Under the pieces are notes generated by a model that was not told the origin of the DNA, did not search any database, and saw only the letters and a program-made list of their open reading frames with translations. Below are positions 22,053 to 33,387 of a stretch of DNA of 64,000 nucleotides, piece by piece. Every line of letters starts with the position of its first letter. Within the stretch, counting starts at the first letter, position 1. The translations under genes and the position numbers were made by a program. This stretch comes from Crossaster papposus (Eukaryota; Echinodermata; Asteroidea; Velatida; Solasteridae), in assembly GCA_037893245.1 (NCBI GenBank), contig JBAIAA010000077.1, positions 372,001 through 436,000 of the forward strand, in the 5' to 3' direction.

Positions 22053-25000
22053 TAAAGCGTATTCAACCAATCAAACCTCATTCCATCGTTCAGGGAATAT
22101 TCATTTTGTACGTGCGTTCTTGAATTGCGCCGAATTGACCAGTTCGCGCCGGGATTATTTTAACATCACCGAGCCGACGCGCGGGATTATTTGTAACGAA
22201 ACTCAATCCAAAGCGTGTTCAGACAGATAAGCCACACAACTGCCAGTAAAATAACATTATCGCTAACTTTAAACGCAAGCATGTAAGCCGTATTATACTC
22301 ATGTTGAATTTGAACGCTCAAATGTTGAAACGCGTTGCCCATAAACGAAAAAGAAACAAACGATATTCAACAAAATCGCAGTGCTCTTCGATTACTCTGA
22401 ATTTGATTGCACCTCTTGGGAAAAGGTGGTGGATATTCAACAAAAGAATGGCGATCTTGTAGTCTTGAATGCCTGTAATATGAAAATAAAAGATACATGG
22501 CTGCACGAAAACGAAATTGAATGCAATAATATCGAAAGAGTAACCCTAGTTTGATTGAATTAGAGAACTCGCGTGAATTTGAAAGCGCAATAATGAAATT
22601 GAATTATATTTTGCTAAAATTGGCCAGGAAAACCTATACTATTCATAAATTTATATATGAATAAAGGGCACACCCAAAACCGGAAAATGCGAGCACGAAG
22701 CGCGAAGCGTGGGATCTGGGGCCCGCCTATAAGGGCCCCAGAACATTTTGGATTGTATATGCTTTGTGGTGCAATCTGAGGACATGCAGCAATGGAAGGG
22801 CGAGCTCCTACAACAAGCAGCCATTCAGAGCGTTGATGTCATCACCCAACGGAAATGCATGCAGTGGTACAACCATACACAAACATATTGCAGATATGTC
22901 TGGCCCGCCAGCAGATTGATGGTTGAGGAAGACACAATAAGAAACCGGGGGGAAAAAACCATAAAGAAAACACTCAAACAATAACAAACTTTATTGTTTC
23001 ACAAACACAAACACAATAGCAAATGTGTATTAGTCAGTTAACCAATTCAGACCCCCCCCCCCCCCCCCCCCGCCCTCCAAAAAAAAGGGGGGGGGGGTGA
23101 AGATACGAAACAGTTGTCTGGTATAGTGTATATGTTTATTCGCATTTATTTGTCGTACTTATTTGAATTCGTATTCAGCGAAATTGATTGCCTCTTTACG
23201 AAATTGAATAAAATACATCAGCAAAAATCTCCAGTCGAACCAGCCTTGCTAAATTGAATATTGTTTATGCGTCACGAAAAAGAACGACGATGTGCTAAAT
23301 TGAACATGTTGCTAAAGGAATTTGAATGCCTCAAAACTACATTGAATGCCCAAATTTTAAATTTTAAACACGGCAAAAACTGGAGAAGCAAAATCGCTCT
23401 GCTCATTCGCCGAAATTGACCGGGAAAACCGAGATTAATAATTGACCTTATATTTTCCGAGTAATAAGAATTTGAATTTCGGTTTCCTTTTTAAGACCCA
23501 TTGTAGTGGCACTATGAATTTAGTAATTTTGTTGTGCCATGCAGCTATAAATATATCTTAGCCTGAATTGATTATATAACGAGAAGAGAACGCGACAATC
23601 ATTACATATCTCCACGTATAGTTTCATTATTGTTCGCCGTATACGTCTAAAGCGTATTTAACCAATCAAATCACATTCCATCGTTCAAGGAAGATTCATA
23701 TTGTACGTGCTTTCTTGAATAGCGCCGAACTGACCAGTTCGCGCCGGGATTATTTTAACCTCACCGAGCCGACGCGCGGGTTTATTTTTAAAGAAACTTG
23801 ATCCAAAGCGTGTTCAGACAGATAAGCCACGATCCAAAGCGTTTTCAAACAGATAAGCCACACAATTTGAACGCACAAGAAACAAACAATAGGTACAAAA
23901 TCGCAGTGCGCTTCGATGACTCTGAATTTGATTGCACCTCTTGGGAAAAGGTGGTGGATATTCAACAAAAGAACTAAGGGCGATCTTGTAGTCTTGAATG
24001 CCTGTAATATGAAAATAAAAGAATCATGGCTGCACGAAAACAAAATTGAATGCAATAATATCGAAAGAGTAACCCTAGTTTGATTGAATTAGAGAACTCG
24101 CGTGAATTTGAAAGCCCAATAATGAAATTGAATTATATTTTGCTAAAATTGGCCAGGAAAACCTATACTATTCATAAATTTATATATGAATAAAGGGCAC
24201 ACCCAAAACTTGAAAATGCGAGCACGAAGCGCGAAGCGTGGGATCTGGGGCCCGCCTATTATATAAGGGCCCCAGAACATTTTGGATTTTATATGCTTTG
24301 TGGTGCAATCTGAGGACATGCAGCAATGGAAGGGCGAGCTCCCAACAAGCAGCCATTCAGAGCGTTGATGTCATCACCCAACGGAAGTGCATGCAGTGGT
24401 ACAACCATACACAAACATATTGCAGATATGTCTGGCCCGCCAGCAGATTGATGGTTGAGGAAGACACAATAAGAAACCGGGGGGAAAAACATAAAGAAAC
24501 ACCCAAACAATAAAAAAAAATATTGTTTCACAAACACAAACACAATAGAACATTTGTATTAGTCAGTTAACCAATTCAGACCCCCCCCCCCCCTCTCAAA
24601 AAAAGGGGGGGGGGGGAGTGAAGATACGAAATAGTTGTCTGGTATAGTTTATATGTTTATTCGCATTTCTTTGTCGTACTTATTTGAATTCGTATTCAGC
24701 GAAATTGATCGCCTCTTTACGAAATTGAAAAAAATACATCAGCAAAAATGTCCGGTAGGACCAGCTTTGCTAAATTGAATGATGATTATGCGTCACGAAA
24801 AAACCCGACTAGGCTATATGCTAAATTGAACACCTTGCGAAAGGAATTGAATGCCTCAAAACTAAATTAAATTTTGAATTTGAAACACGGCTAAAACTGG
24901 AGAAGCAAAATCGTTCTAATTCGAACGCAAATTGGCTGCTCATTCGCCGAAATTGACCGGGAAAACCTATATTATTAATTGATCTAATATTTTCCGAGTA

Positions 25001-25221
25001 ATAAGAATTTGAATCTCGGTTTCCTTTTTAAGACACATTGTAGTGGCACTATGAATTTAGTAATTTTGTTGTGCCATGCAGCTATAAATATTTCTTAGCC
25101 TGAATTGATTATATAACGAGAAGAGAACGCGGCAATCATTACATGTCTTTAACCAATCAAACCACATTCCATCGTTCAAGGAAAATTCATATTGTACGTG
25201 CTTTCTTGAATAGCGCCGAAT

Positions 25222-25465
25222 TGACCAGTTCGCGACGTGATTATTTTAACATCACCGAGCCGACGCGCGGGATTTGTTTTAACGAAACTTGATCCACAGC
25301 GTGTTCCTAAGCCGATAGTACCGGGAAGCACACCCACGCATTTCCGGCCTTGCTCGCTGCTGACAGACATTCCCGGCCTTGCTCGTGGCGTGTTTATGCG
25401 TCACCCGTTTTGAATCTGGGAAAACTTTGCGTTTATATACGTCATCTGGCGCGAACTGGTTAATT
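25222..25465 (+). mobile_element. MITE with ACCAGTTCGCG ends
   Basis: It starts ACCAGTTCGCGACGTGATTA and ends GGCGCGAACTGGTTAA. A second complete copy lies at 57126-57364, and truncated copies occur in array units 1 and 2 (about 22138 and 23733). It contains TTCCGGCCTTGCTCGCTGCT in the interior. Confidence 0.7.
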
Positions 25466-25500
25466 CAACTAACGAAGGCTGGGAACCTTCAAGCGCGACT

Positions 25501-26049
25501 TTTTATTGAGGTTTCGATTTAATAGATTTACCCTCGACACAATAATACTGTATAGTCGCAATTGGCTGACCAGCATAGAATATCGCCATAAAATAAACAC
25601 AGTTTAGGGAAACTGATGACGGAGGTATATGTTTGGGTTTCTTAATTTACTTTGGGCAGGATACTCTCATTATGATACACAAACAAAATGCCAGTCAGTG
25701 CAATGGTAAGAATGAATTCACATGTCTGAATAAAATCATTATGTCCATTGTACGAATGTTTGTTTAACACCTGAATAAATCCTCGTCATCTAATTGGTCT
25801 AACATGGTGTTGCTGTGCAATGGAAATAATAATATAGGTTTTCCCGGCCAATAATAGCGGCAATAATAGCGTTTACATTCATCTTGACATATTTATGTTT
25901 TACTCATTCTACGTTGAAGTTTTGTCGTTCGGTTTAAGTTCAATTTAGCAGTCGGTTTGGAAAAGGCATATTTGCATAAGATTGATATTTTCGTTTTCAT
26001 TTTTGCTCATTCTATGTTGCATTTTCTACATTCAAATTAATGTATACAG
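25501..26049. other. Intron 2 distal part
   Basis: AT-rich intron sequence without a recognised element up to the acceptor GTATACAG at 26049. Confidence 0.4.
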
Positions 26050-26188
26050 GTTGTGGCCAATTTTTACGGTGCGACGGGTGAGTTGGAGTTTGTGGGCGAT
26101 ATCGCCTGGCCAGGAGGGGCCACCGACCCCCCGCTTGACACTCCGTTATGTGGCTTTGATAATGAAAACCCTGCCTGCCGTATACACG
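26050..26188 (+). CDS. Receptor guanylate cyclase exon: ectodomain, Cys pair
   Basis: Acceptor TGTATACAG, donor ACACG|GTATG. It reads VVANFYGATGELEFVGDIAW, then PGGATDPPLDTPLCGFDNEN and PACRIH. The CGFDNENPAC pair and the preceding W-P and P-P-x-D-x-P pattern match the membrane-proximal end of GC-A. 139 nt, ends one base into a codon. Confidence 0.9.
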
Positions 26189-26208
26189 GTATGTCCTTAA
26201 ACATCACA

Positions 26209-26378
26209 GGGGCCAATTTCAAAGAGCTGCTAAGCACACACAAATTGCTTGGCAAAAACAGGTGGTGATATTATATTGTTTGTGAGTGGTATTCAGTTGG
26301 TTTTTGCTTAACCTGATTTTTACAGTGAGAGCTTTTTGTGCTAAGCAATTTATTGTGTGTGCTTAGCAGCATTGGCCC
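26209..26378 (+). mobile_element. 170-bp MITE, GGGGCCAAT ends
   Basis: The left end reads GGGGCCAATTTCAAAGAGCT and GCTAAGCACACACAAATTGC. The right end is its inverse (GCAATTTATTGTGTGTGCTT then AGCAGCATTGGCCC). It begins 20 bp inside the intron after the 26188 splice donor, so insertion spared the splice site. Confidence 0.65.
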
Positions 26379-26734
26379 ATGGTGCTTGGAATAAAAACAC
26401 GACAGGGAGAGTGCGGGAAGGGGTGCGCACCATTTGACTGATGAATTCAACACATTGATTTGATTTGATTTAATTTGAAATGGTTTATTACCGTTCAACC
26501 ATAGCAGTCAAAAGCTGAATTACAAAGATAACGGTAAAACAATTACTCATAGACACAATAATTGACATTTAAAATCAAACGACAAAAACAGCAAATAAAA
26601 AACATGATAACATCTAACATAATATAATATCTAAGATAATAGGGTTGAATTCATCCGTGTTATGGTCGCACACTTATAATGTTGATTCAATACTTAATAG
26701 TTTTAAGCGAGCATCGAGTAAATGGGTGCCTGGT

Positions 26735-26895
26735 GTAAGGGCAGATATTGTTAATTGTGGTGGACTTATGAGCTGCTTTGCACCAAAATGGCAGGTGAAT
26801 CGAGCTGCCTTGTAAGGAGCTGAGATTGTTTGCGGAATGTTTCGTTGTCCAATGAGCAGGGTGATGATGTACCAGGCTCGTACACAGGGGGGGGG
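26735..26895 (+). repeat. SINE body, headless copy
   Basis: ATTGTTAATTGTGGTGGACT, AGCTGCTTTGCACCAAAATG and GGAATGTTTCGTTGTCCAAT match the body of the tRNA-headed repeat at 53185-53365 in the same order, with scattered substitutions. Confidence 0.6.
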
Positions 26896-26945
26896 GGGGG
26901 GGGGGGGTCGACGGGTGCGTACGCACCCCCCCCCCCCCCCCCCCC
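26887..26945. repeat. G21-palindrome-C20 hairpin
   Basis: A run of 21 G (26887-26907) is followed by TCGAC, the perfect palindrome GGGTGCGTACGCACCC (26913-26928) and a C run to 26945. The strand can fold into one long GC stem, and each run alone could form a quadruplex or i-motif. Confidence 0.8.
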
Positions 26946-27317
26946 ACCAAAAAAAAAATAACCAAAAGGTCCATATTTTCTGGGGTAAATAATGGTATTT
27001 TGATGTAGAAATAACGGTACTGGCACACGAAAAATGTTGGTCCCATTGTTGGTCCCATCAAGTACAAATTCGCAACCCCTCCCCCCCCCCCTTTCCATAC
27101 AAAATCCTGCGTACGGGCATGTGTACCGCGTCTTGTATTTGAATAGACACAACATTACTCAGCGCTATAAATTAAAAAAGGGAAAACAAATGTGTGCACA
27201 TCGCTGTGCGTTCAATGATTACACAATAACGACCAACACGACCATCAACGAAATGGTCCCTTCACGGGAAAAAAATGCAACTTCAAACCATGCTACAAAA
27301 TATAATTTTCCCCACAG

Positions 27318-27396
27318 ATTCTGTCCTGACGATAACCATTATCGTGTCGTGTTGTCTTCTCCTAATCGGGGGAGCCATTATCCTTGCGGTCTACAG
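27318..27396 (+). CDS. Receptor guanylate cyclase exon: transmembrane helix
   Basis: Acceptor TTTTCCCCACAG, donor CTACAG|GTGAG. With the carried base it reads DSVLTITIIVSCCLLLIGGA then IILAVYR: about 22 hydrophobic residues closed by a basic residue, as expected for the single membrane span. 79 nt, ends two bases into a codon. Confidence 0.85.
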
Positions 27397-27733
27397 GTGA
27401 GTTCAATTGCCAGTGTGATATGAAAATCAGACTTCTGTAAAAAAAAATTGACCCTGTTCCCCTATTATTGGTTATAAACCCTCGCACGTGACCACACTCT
27501 AAGAAACAAAGTGCTAAAAAGTGAGTGCTACGCAATGACCTGCCATTCACGTGCATAAACCAGCACCACTGGAGCAAAATGTGTCCAAAGTGCTAAAAAT
27601 AAAGTGCTGATGGTGCTGGCAAGCAAAACTATTTTGATTGGTCTATTGCGTCATGTGATTGTTTTGACAAGTCTGGGCTTGTTTGCGTTTACAAGTCTGT
27701 TGTCATCGTACATGTGGTGGTGTCTGCTGACAG

Positions 27734-27759
27734 GGGACCCATCCTTCGGAAGCGAAAAG
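27734..27759 (+). CDS. Possible 26-nt microexon: basic stop-transfer segment
   Basis: Acceptor CTGCTGACAG and donor AAAAG|GTAAGC are both good. With two carried bases it reads RGPILRKRK, which suits the cytosolic side of the membrane helix. The size is unusual and phase agreement alone could be chance, so this is tentative. Confidence 0.45.
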
Positions 27760-28024
27760 GTAAGCAAATAAAAATGTGGCATGTGTTCATTGAGATGATA
27801 TTACATGTAATAATACATAGACCTAGTTAACATTTGAGTAGCTTTGTTGATGATGATTTAATAATAATACACTAACAAGTCTAACGTCCCCAACGTCGAG
27901 TGTTGCGAATTATTTATCGATCTAGAATAGGCCTAACGACTGGGTTTTTCTTTATATTTGCCAACAAACAGTATTTCTTGCAAATTGAGTATTATTGTAA
28001 TACATGATTAACTTATATTTGTAG

Positions 28025-28700
28025 AACACACGGCCGGCACTCTACGGCTTCATGGATTAGCTGTTGCCATGGTTGCTATCGTACAACACAAAGACAGAAG
28101 GTCATGTCTCTCAGCATCAAGATGTAGAAAAGCAGCTTGTGATTATGAGGTAGGTCCCAACCGTTTTTTAAATTTAAATTGCTGATATACAATGAAAGGA
28201 TTACAGCAATGACTGCTGACAGTAAGAGTAACTGACAGACAAGAAAGGAACCAGGCAAAAGAAGTCAACCTGATTATAGGCTTAAGATTTGATGTTTTGC
28301 AATCTACCCCCCCCCCCCCCCCCCCCCCTCCAGTAATTGATTGTGACAATGACAAGTTAACTGAAATATGATAGGTGCAGTTAGAGGTACATGTAGTATA
28401 ATGTATAAATATCGATCATGCATGGTGATAATATGAGGAAGAGCATGGCACACCCTTGAAGTTTTCAACTCCAAGCTATCTTATTATAAGTGTTAAGGTC
28501 AGTTTTGGTGATGTATACATAATTTTAAAAATGTTATTTTTTATTGTAATAATTAACAAAATTCTGTTGTTTTTCTATTCTTCTTAAAAAGTCGGCAGTT
28601 CACTCCATCCGGGGTGCATTGAAGAATAAATCCACAAAGCAGCCCGTCCTTCTTGCATTCGGCTCTAGATCACCAGTAAAGCAGATCCTACGTGTTCAAC
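28025..28700 (+). other. Uncertain exon-like segments after the membrane helix
   Basis: 28025-28149 has an acceptor (TATTTGTAG), a donor (GAG|GTAGGT), fits the phase left by the microexon and ends in phase 0. Its reading (HTAGTLRLHGLAVAMVAIVQ...) does not resemble a cyclase juxtamembrane region. 28592-28705 could continue it (SAVHSIRGALKNKSTKQPVL) to a stop, which would give a receptor form without intracellular domains. A different frame at 28690-28831 also reads protein-like text. It may equally be a decayed repeat. Confidence 0.2.
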
Positions 28701-29272
28701 CTTAAGTACCGGTACTCAACATTCCTGACGAACTTCTTCATCTACCAAAAGTCTCAGGTGTATGGCCTTAAATACACAGGAAAGCTGCCACCTCGAGTAA
28801 CTGAAGTTGCCATGACACTTAAGGCACAGTAAATAATTTGCCCTAAAATCGTGACCAAAAAACGCCAGCTATAGGCTGGACTCCTTCCTTGCAAACTGTA
28901 TAAATGTTCCTTTCAAAAGCATACATTTGCTAAAATTGTAAAAAAGTCTAACACATACAATTAGATAAGCCAAGTGTGTTATTCAGTGACAAGTAATTTC
29001 CGATAAAAATCATTGAAGATTGCAATTTTGGATGCAAATCACACTGGTTACAATATTTAAAGTTAAATTTTATGGTGTCACTAAGGACAAAAATACTAAG
29101 GAGAATAGTCTAAACCTTGAAACATTGGACCAATTACTCTTTTGGAGAGTGGATTTAGTTTTCAGGCGATACCTGTTCTTTTATTTTATTGGTAAAACCT
29201 TATTATCCATTAAATAATTAATTAAAAGAATGACTCATTACTAATGAATATGATTTTGGATAAATCAAGTTG

Positions 29273-29338
29273 GTCTACGTCACTCTACTTACCTGTAGAG
29301 CCACTACATTATGCATAGTCCTAGCCGGCAGGCGTCAA
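29273..29338 (+). repeat. DIRS left inverted terminal repeat, outer part
   Basis: GTCTACGTCACTCTACTTAC, then CTGTAGAGCCACTACATTAT and CCTAGCCGGCAGGCGTCAA. From CTTACCTGTAGAGCC inward it is the reverse complement of 39156-39203; the outermost 20-odd bases differ from the right end, which is normal for DIRS. Confidence 0.9.
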
Positions 29339-29789
29339 CACAGACATAAATAACCTATAGACGGACAGCGCCTATGGAAATCAACGTCCAGGTACCGTAA
29401 TTTCGACGGCGCCTGACTAATCACGAAATCGTGGGCGGAAGTGATTGAAAAATGTGCACGACTCTATGGACAAATTTCGGGAGGACGGACAAAAATCGGT
29501 AATTTTGGTGGATAACGCAGCTGATGTCGACTAAAAATACTTTCAGCTGTTAACTATATAATGCTGCATAGTTATGAATATGTATTTTGTTGTAAAAAAG
29601 AATGAGTTCTTATGATAAATTATAACTTTGAGCCACCGTCTCGACCGTACCACGCCGTCGCGCGCACATATCCATAGCGCATAGGCATGTCATAGGCTAG
29701 GCCTACGCAATCGCAGTCAGCGATCTGGTTATACATGACCACTAACTTTATAGGCCCTAAACTACCATGCAATTAACCCTAACGCTGCT

Positions 29790-30150
29790 CAGTCCTCCAA
29801 AATCCTCATTGCAGTTTTGGAGGATTTAAGGATTGAGGATGAATGGTATTTTTTTAAATGAGGAGTTTGGAAAGGATTGAGGCACAATGTTGTTTAAAGT
29901 GTGGAGGATTTTGGAGGATTGAGGCTGAATGGGTGTTTTCAAAAAATGGAGGATTTTGGAGAATTTACTTTTTTCAATCCTCCAGAATCCTCATTGCAGT
30001 TTTAAAGGATTTTTGAGGATTGAGTATGAATGGTATTGTTTAAAAATGAGGATTTTTGAGAATTGAGAAACTGTTGGTTTCAAGTGTGGAGGATTTTTGA
30101 GGATTGAGGCTAAATACTAGGGTTATTAAAAAATGAGAATTTTTGAAGGA
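29790..30150 (+). repeat. GGAGGATT satellite inside the P-type element
   Basis: Repeated words TTTTGGAGGATT, AAGGATTGAGG and GAGGATGAATGG recur in loose tandem about every 50-100 bp, first opening with the reverse words TCCTCCAAAATCCTCATT. It has no coding sense. Confidence 0.65.
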
Positions 30151-30257
30151 TTGAAGACGGTTGCTAGCAAAAAGGGCCTAGGGGGTTAGGGGTACAATGT
30201 ACATGATGTTTGTACACAAATATTTGTACATGTATGTATTCTTCTTGCATGCCAGTT

Positions 30258-30546
30258 GATATTTAGCCGGTGCCCGCTAGATATCAGTAAATGCTATAGT
30301 TTTGTTTAGGTACTGAACATGCGCAGTGCCTTTTATTTCCATAACAAATCTTACTTACTGGTTCTGCACCAACATTGTCGTTGAGACTTCATTTGTTTTT
30401 TACAATTTCAGACTGTATTTTCATACGCTTTCCACTGTATTCTAGTGGTGATGTAATACCTTATATAATGTACAGGGGTAGGCACTGTACAAGCCGGATA
30501 GCTAAATAGCATTTACTGAAGTAGCCAGCGCCGGCTAAATATCCAC
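30258..30546 (+). mobile_element. Small TIR element (about 290 bp) inside the P-type element
   Basis: GATATTTAGCCGGTGCC and CAGTAAATGCTAT at the left are matched in inverse by ATAGCATTTACTGAAG and GCGCCGGCTAAATATC at the right. Confidence 0.55.
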
Positions 30547-31199
30547 GTTTCAATTTTTCTTTCAAGGTGAATTTAAATAAAATGCAAAACATATTATTTT
30601 GAGGTCTCTGTACATACTAATTACATACTGTAAAACATTCCACCAAATATTTTACTATTATTAGTTGGAAAAAAAGCTTCAATACAGTACATTATACAAC
30701 TGTACACAAATTATTATGACTGTTATATATTTTTAATAAATTTACAAAGTAAACCAGTTCTTTTTATACACAAATAAACACGTTTTGGCTTTATGATAAA
30801 TAAAAACAAATTAAAATAGCCTCAGAAAACAAATTGAAACCACAAGAACAAAATCCAAAAGTAAAAACAGCATAATTCCACATATTGCTGAAAATACATT
30901 TGAATCATCAAATGTAACCATTTACAATGTTAGTTCGGCCTTAATGGCAGTGACATCCTAAAGAACCTTATGTAGACAAAATAGCCAGTTTAGTAAAAGT
31001 AATTTAGTAATTTAGTAAAAGAGCAAGTGATCCTCAGATCACGCGTGTCGGCCTTTTTATCAGTCTGGTGGCTACCTGACCTACTTTTCCTGCAGTCGAT
31101 TCTTATATGTTTTGTGTTCTTAAAAGTCATTTTTAGTCAATGACCTCAAATGACCCCTGGATTCCAAAGGTTTTGTATCAAATTCTGTAGACAAAGAAA

Positions 31200-31611
31200 T
31201 ACTTGGAGCATGTTTTAACAACGACATCCAATGGCCTGTACATGACCTTCGACCTCAGTAATTGTACAAGTCACTGCATCAAAGTTTCATCAAAATCCAA
31301 AAAGCCTGCAGAAGTCATTTATTTATTTCATGTTGCGCTCAGTCCATTCACAACTGACATACGGCACACGCAGGTTGAAGGCTTGTCACTGGATGAATTG
31401 TATCCCTCACTAGGGAGTTTCAAATGACCATGCAGCCCAACAAACATGATGACAAGAACCTCTTTATAGCTGCCTGTTCACTATCTTCTTCTGTCGAGCT
31501 ACCCGGCAAGTCAACGTAGCAAATTGCTCGCTTGAGACCTTGGTCATCATCGACATGCTGCTTAACATGCATGCTGTCTATTACAAGAGCAGCAACCTGT
31601 AAATACAACAA
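31200..31611 (-). pseudogene. P-element/THAP9-like transposase fragment
   Basis: On the minus strand, after a splice-acceptor-like TTGTATTTACAG, it reads VAALVIDSMHVKQHVDDDQG, then YVDLPGSS. This corresponds to the start of the RNase H-like catalytic region of P and THAP9 transposases, where (L/V)-(F/I)-D-x-M and Y-V-D-L are conserved. One base off, the next part continues as EVLVIMFVGLHGHLKLP and VVNGLSAT, which match the following conserved block. The frame change and later stops show it is broken. Another minus-strand frame at 31719-31970 may be an upstream part but is not recognisable. Confidence 0.65.
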
Positions 31612-31979
31612 AAGACATTGTTTGAAGGAATTATGTGAATTATTTATGACCTAAGCTTATTGAACCATCTTGATCTATCAGTCGTAGGTGCAAGATTTGA
31701 ACAATAATTAATTTGTTTTTATTCAATCATTGGAAAATTATCTTTACAGTATGAAATTTCTTTTAACGGCTTCATTTGACATTTCATTATGTCCAGTAAT
31801 TTATCCATGGCTGATATATTTTCATCTAAAACAACAGGGCATAGCACTGGTCTGTTAATAATGGGGCAACAGGGTAGAAAGCTAAGTGGGTAATCTTTGA
31901 GCCTTATTACTCTGGTCAAGTATATCTTCTTAAAATGTTCAACATAATCATTTTCGGAATATTTAGCCAAAATATAAAA

Positions 31980-33142
31980 AAGACCCCTACCTGGAAGGTC
32001 TCATTTCCAAATAGTTAAGTGCATGCTGTGATAAACCTGGTTCCCGGTAGAGCACCGATATTCATAACCCAGGAGCGCAGAGTAGTCACATAGGGCACTG
32101 GATGTGGCTTCATACATGTAGGCTCTGGGTGAGTAGAAGTGCAATGTGGTTGCAAACTTGACGTACAGTACCTCCTTCTAATATTCTGTCACGTGCTCAA
32201 CAAGGATTTCACAAGAGGCTTTCAGTCTAAGGTGTGAATAGTACAAAGGAAAGTTTTTTTTTAAGTTATGCATTGTCTTTAAATGTTACCCTAACACTCA
32301 AATTTGTATGATTTTGCACACACCCTAGGAGGAAGTTGGGAATGGTTACACAGGTATTATTTATATTTCATTTTGACTATTTCTTCAATACAAATTAAAT
32401 TAAAGTTCCTTCAATCTACATTTACATTGTAAGTGTAACCTAATTGACTTCAGATGCAAAAACAAAATTTAGCAAATGTTTAAAACAAAGAAATGGACAG
32501 AGCCCATGCACCTGATTAGTAAAATATTTTGCATTTACATTAACAACAATTGCCATGCTTCTTTAAATTATAATTTAAATGGCAAATCTCCCCTGTATGA
32601 ACTGTTTAACGACTGTGCAAGTCAATTACGGGACAGTCTTCGTGGAATGAGTGAAAGTGTCTTTACTGTGGAATTCAATCAGATGTAAAGAGAAAGACAA
32701 CCCATAGAGATATCCCATTCCCAAGAGTTTTTCACTCAGAAAGGACCAACAAGTTCAAACACATACTGCTGGGCATGATATGCATGTTAATCCTCTAATC
32801 AGTATAAACAATAGTGAGACTAATATAATATTAATGGAACCTTTTCTGTAACTTGAAAGTATACATCATGCCGATACACTGTGTGTGACCGTCGGCAGTT
32901 TACAAAATCCCAACAAATCATGAAAATTGTTGCCTACATTTCCTTAAAACTACTTGTTTACTTCATCAGGTTTGTTTTAATATATAAAAGAAACAAAATA
33001 ATGCTGCATATTACCCTTCTCTGTGTTATTTTTCTTCGAGGAACTCGCCACCGGACCGTCGACTAACGACTGTGTTATGATGCCTACCAAACAATTTGCC
33101 CACGATTTTTTAAAAATGGCGGCGTTCATGAAATTTCACTCT
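31980..33142. other. Right interior of the P-type element
   Basis: No recognisable transposase sequence on either strand. A plus-strand frame of 70 codons at 32476-32688 is unassigned. Confidence 0.35.
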
Positions 33143-33183
33143 GGCGCCCCCTGCTGTCCGTCTATAGGTTATTTATGTCTGTG

Positions 33184-33280
33184 GGCGTCAACGCTAAGAT
33201 TTTTCTCACAATAGCGCCCTCTGTTGACCCTTCCCACAGTGCCCCGCGGTATGAGCGCCATGTTGGCATCCTCTTTTCTC
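33184..33280 (+). repeat. DIRS left inverted terminal repeat, inner part
   Basis: From GGCGTCAACGCTAAGATTTT to GGCATCCTCTTTTCTC it is the exact or near-exact reverse complement of 39062-39163, then the two diverge. The first 8 bases are the duplicated target of the P-type insertion. Confidence 0.9.
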
Positions 33281-33387
33281 TTAGCGGCCGTGCAGTCAAC
33301 ACGTACTTTTGGACAGCTCCGTCTAAGTGTTTTCTTCACGAGTCGACGTTAAGGTTTTTTCGTGGAATTTTGTTTTTTGGAGTGGTT

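Larger units (their letters stand above)
21608..25500 (+). repeat. Long-period tandem array, units of about 1.7, 1.5 and 0.65 kb
   Basis: Units begin near 21608, 23310 and 24835 with GCTAAAGGAATTTGAATGCC-like text. They share CGAAATTGACCGGGAAAACC, a GTTCGCGCCGGGATTATTTT segment, GGGATCTGGGGCCCGCCTAT (22709, 24239), a shared short coding-like stretch and a C-run/A-run/G-run hairpin (23050-23097, 24581-24616). The third unit is partial and ends in a complete GTTCGCG MITE. Unit 2 (and 3) have an extra AATCTCGGTTTCC...GCCATGCAGC segment; unit 1 has an inserted MITE at 21868. None of the open frames inside is a recognised gene. Confidence 0.75.
29339..33183 (-). mobile_element. P-type (P/THAP9-like) DNA transposon inside the DIRS left repeat
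   Basis: The ends are a perfect 31-bp inverted repeat starting CACAGACATAAATAACCTAT, flanked by the 8-bp duplication GGCGTCAA (29331-29338 and 33184-33191). A 31-bp TIR with an 8-bp duplication is the classic P-element layout. Independently, the minus strand near 31.4-31.6 kb encodes a P-transposase fragment. Length 3845 bp. No full transposase and no THAP domain were found, so it is a decayed or deleted copy. It removed nothing from the DIRS repeat: taking it out restores a continuous repeat. Confidence 0.88.

Noticed and set aside
24238-24513. 91-codon ORF repeated in the array units
   Set aside because: The related frame at 22748 diverges by indels near its start; the ORF is short, without motif, and belongs to the tandem-array repeat.
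26687-27155. Minus-strand ORFs of 126 and 129 codons
   Set aside because: They translate the G/C runs as poly-Gly/poly-Pro and overlap in different frames with no motif.
32868-32920. THAP-domain-like start (MPIHCV then PSAVYKIP) on the plus strand
   Set aside because: A stop codon follows HCV and the strand is opposite to the transposase fragment, so it is probably chance.
33175-33387. Upstream start of the Gag ORF at 33175
   Set aside because: The ATG lies in the terminal repeat of the inserted P-type element, and the following part lies in the DIRS terminal repeat; the ATG at 33388 is more likely.
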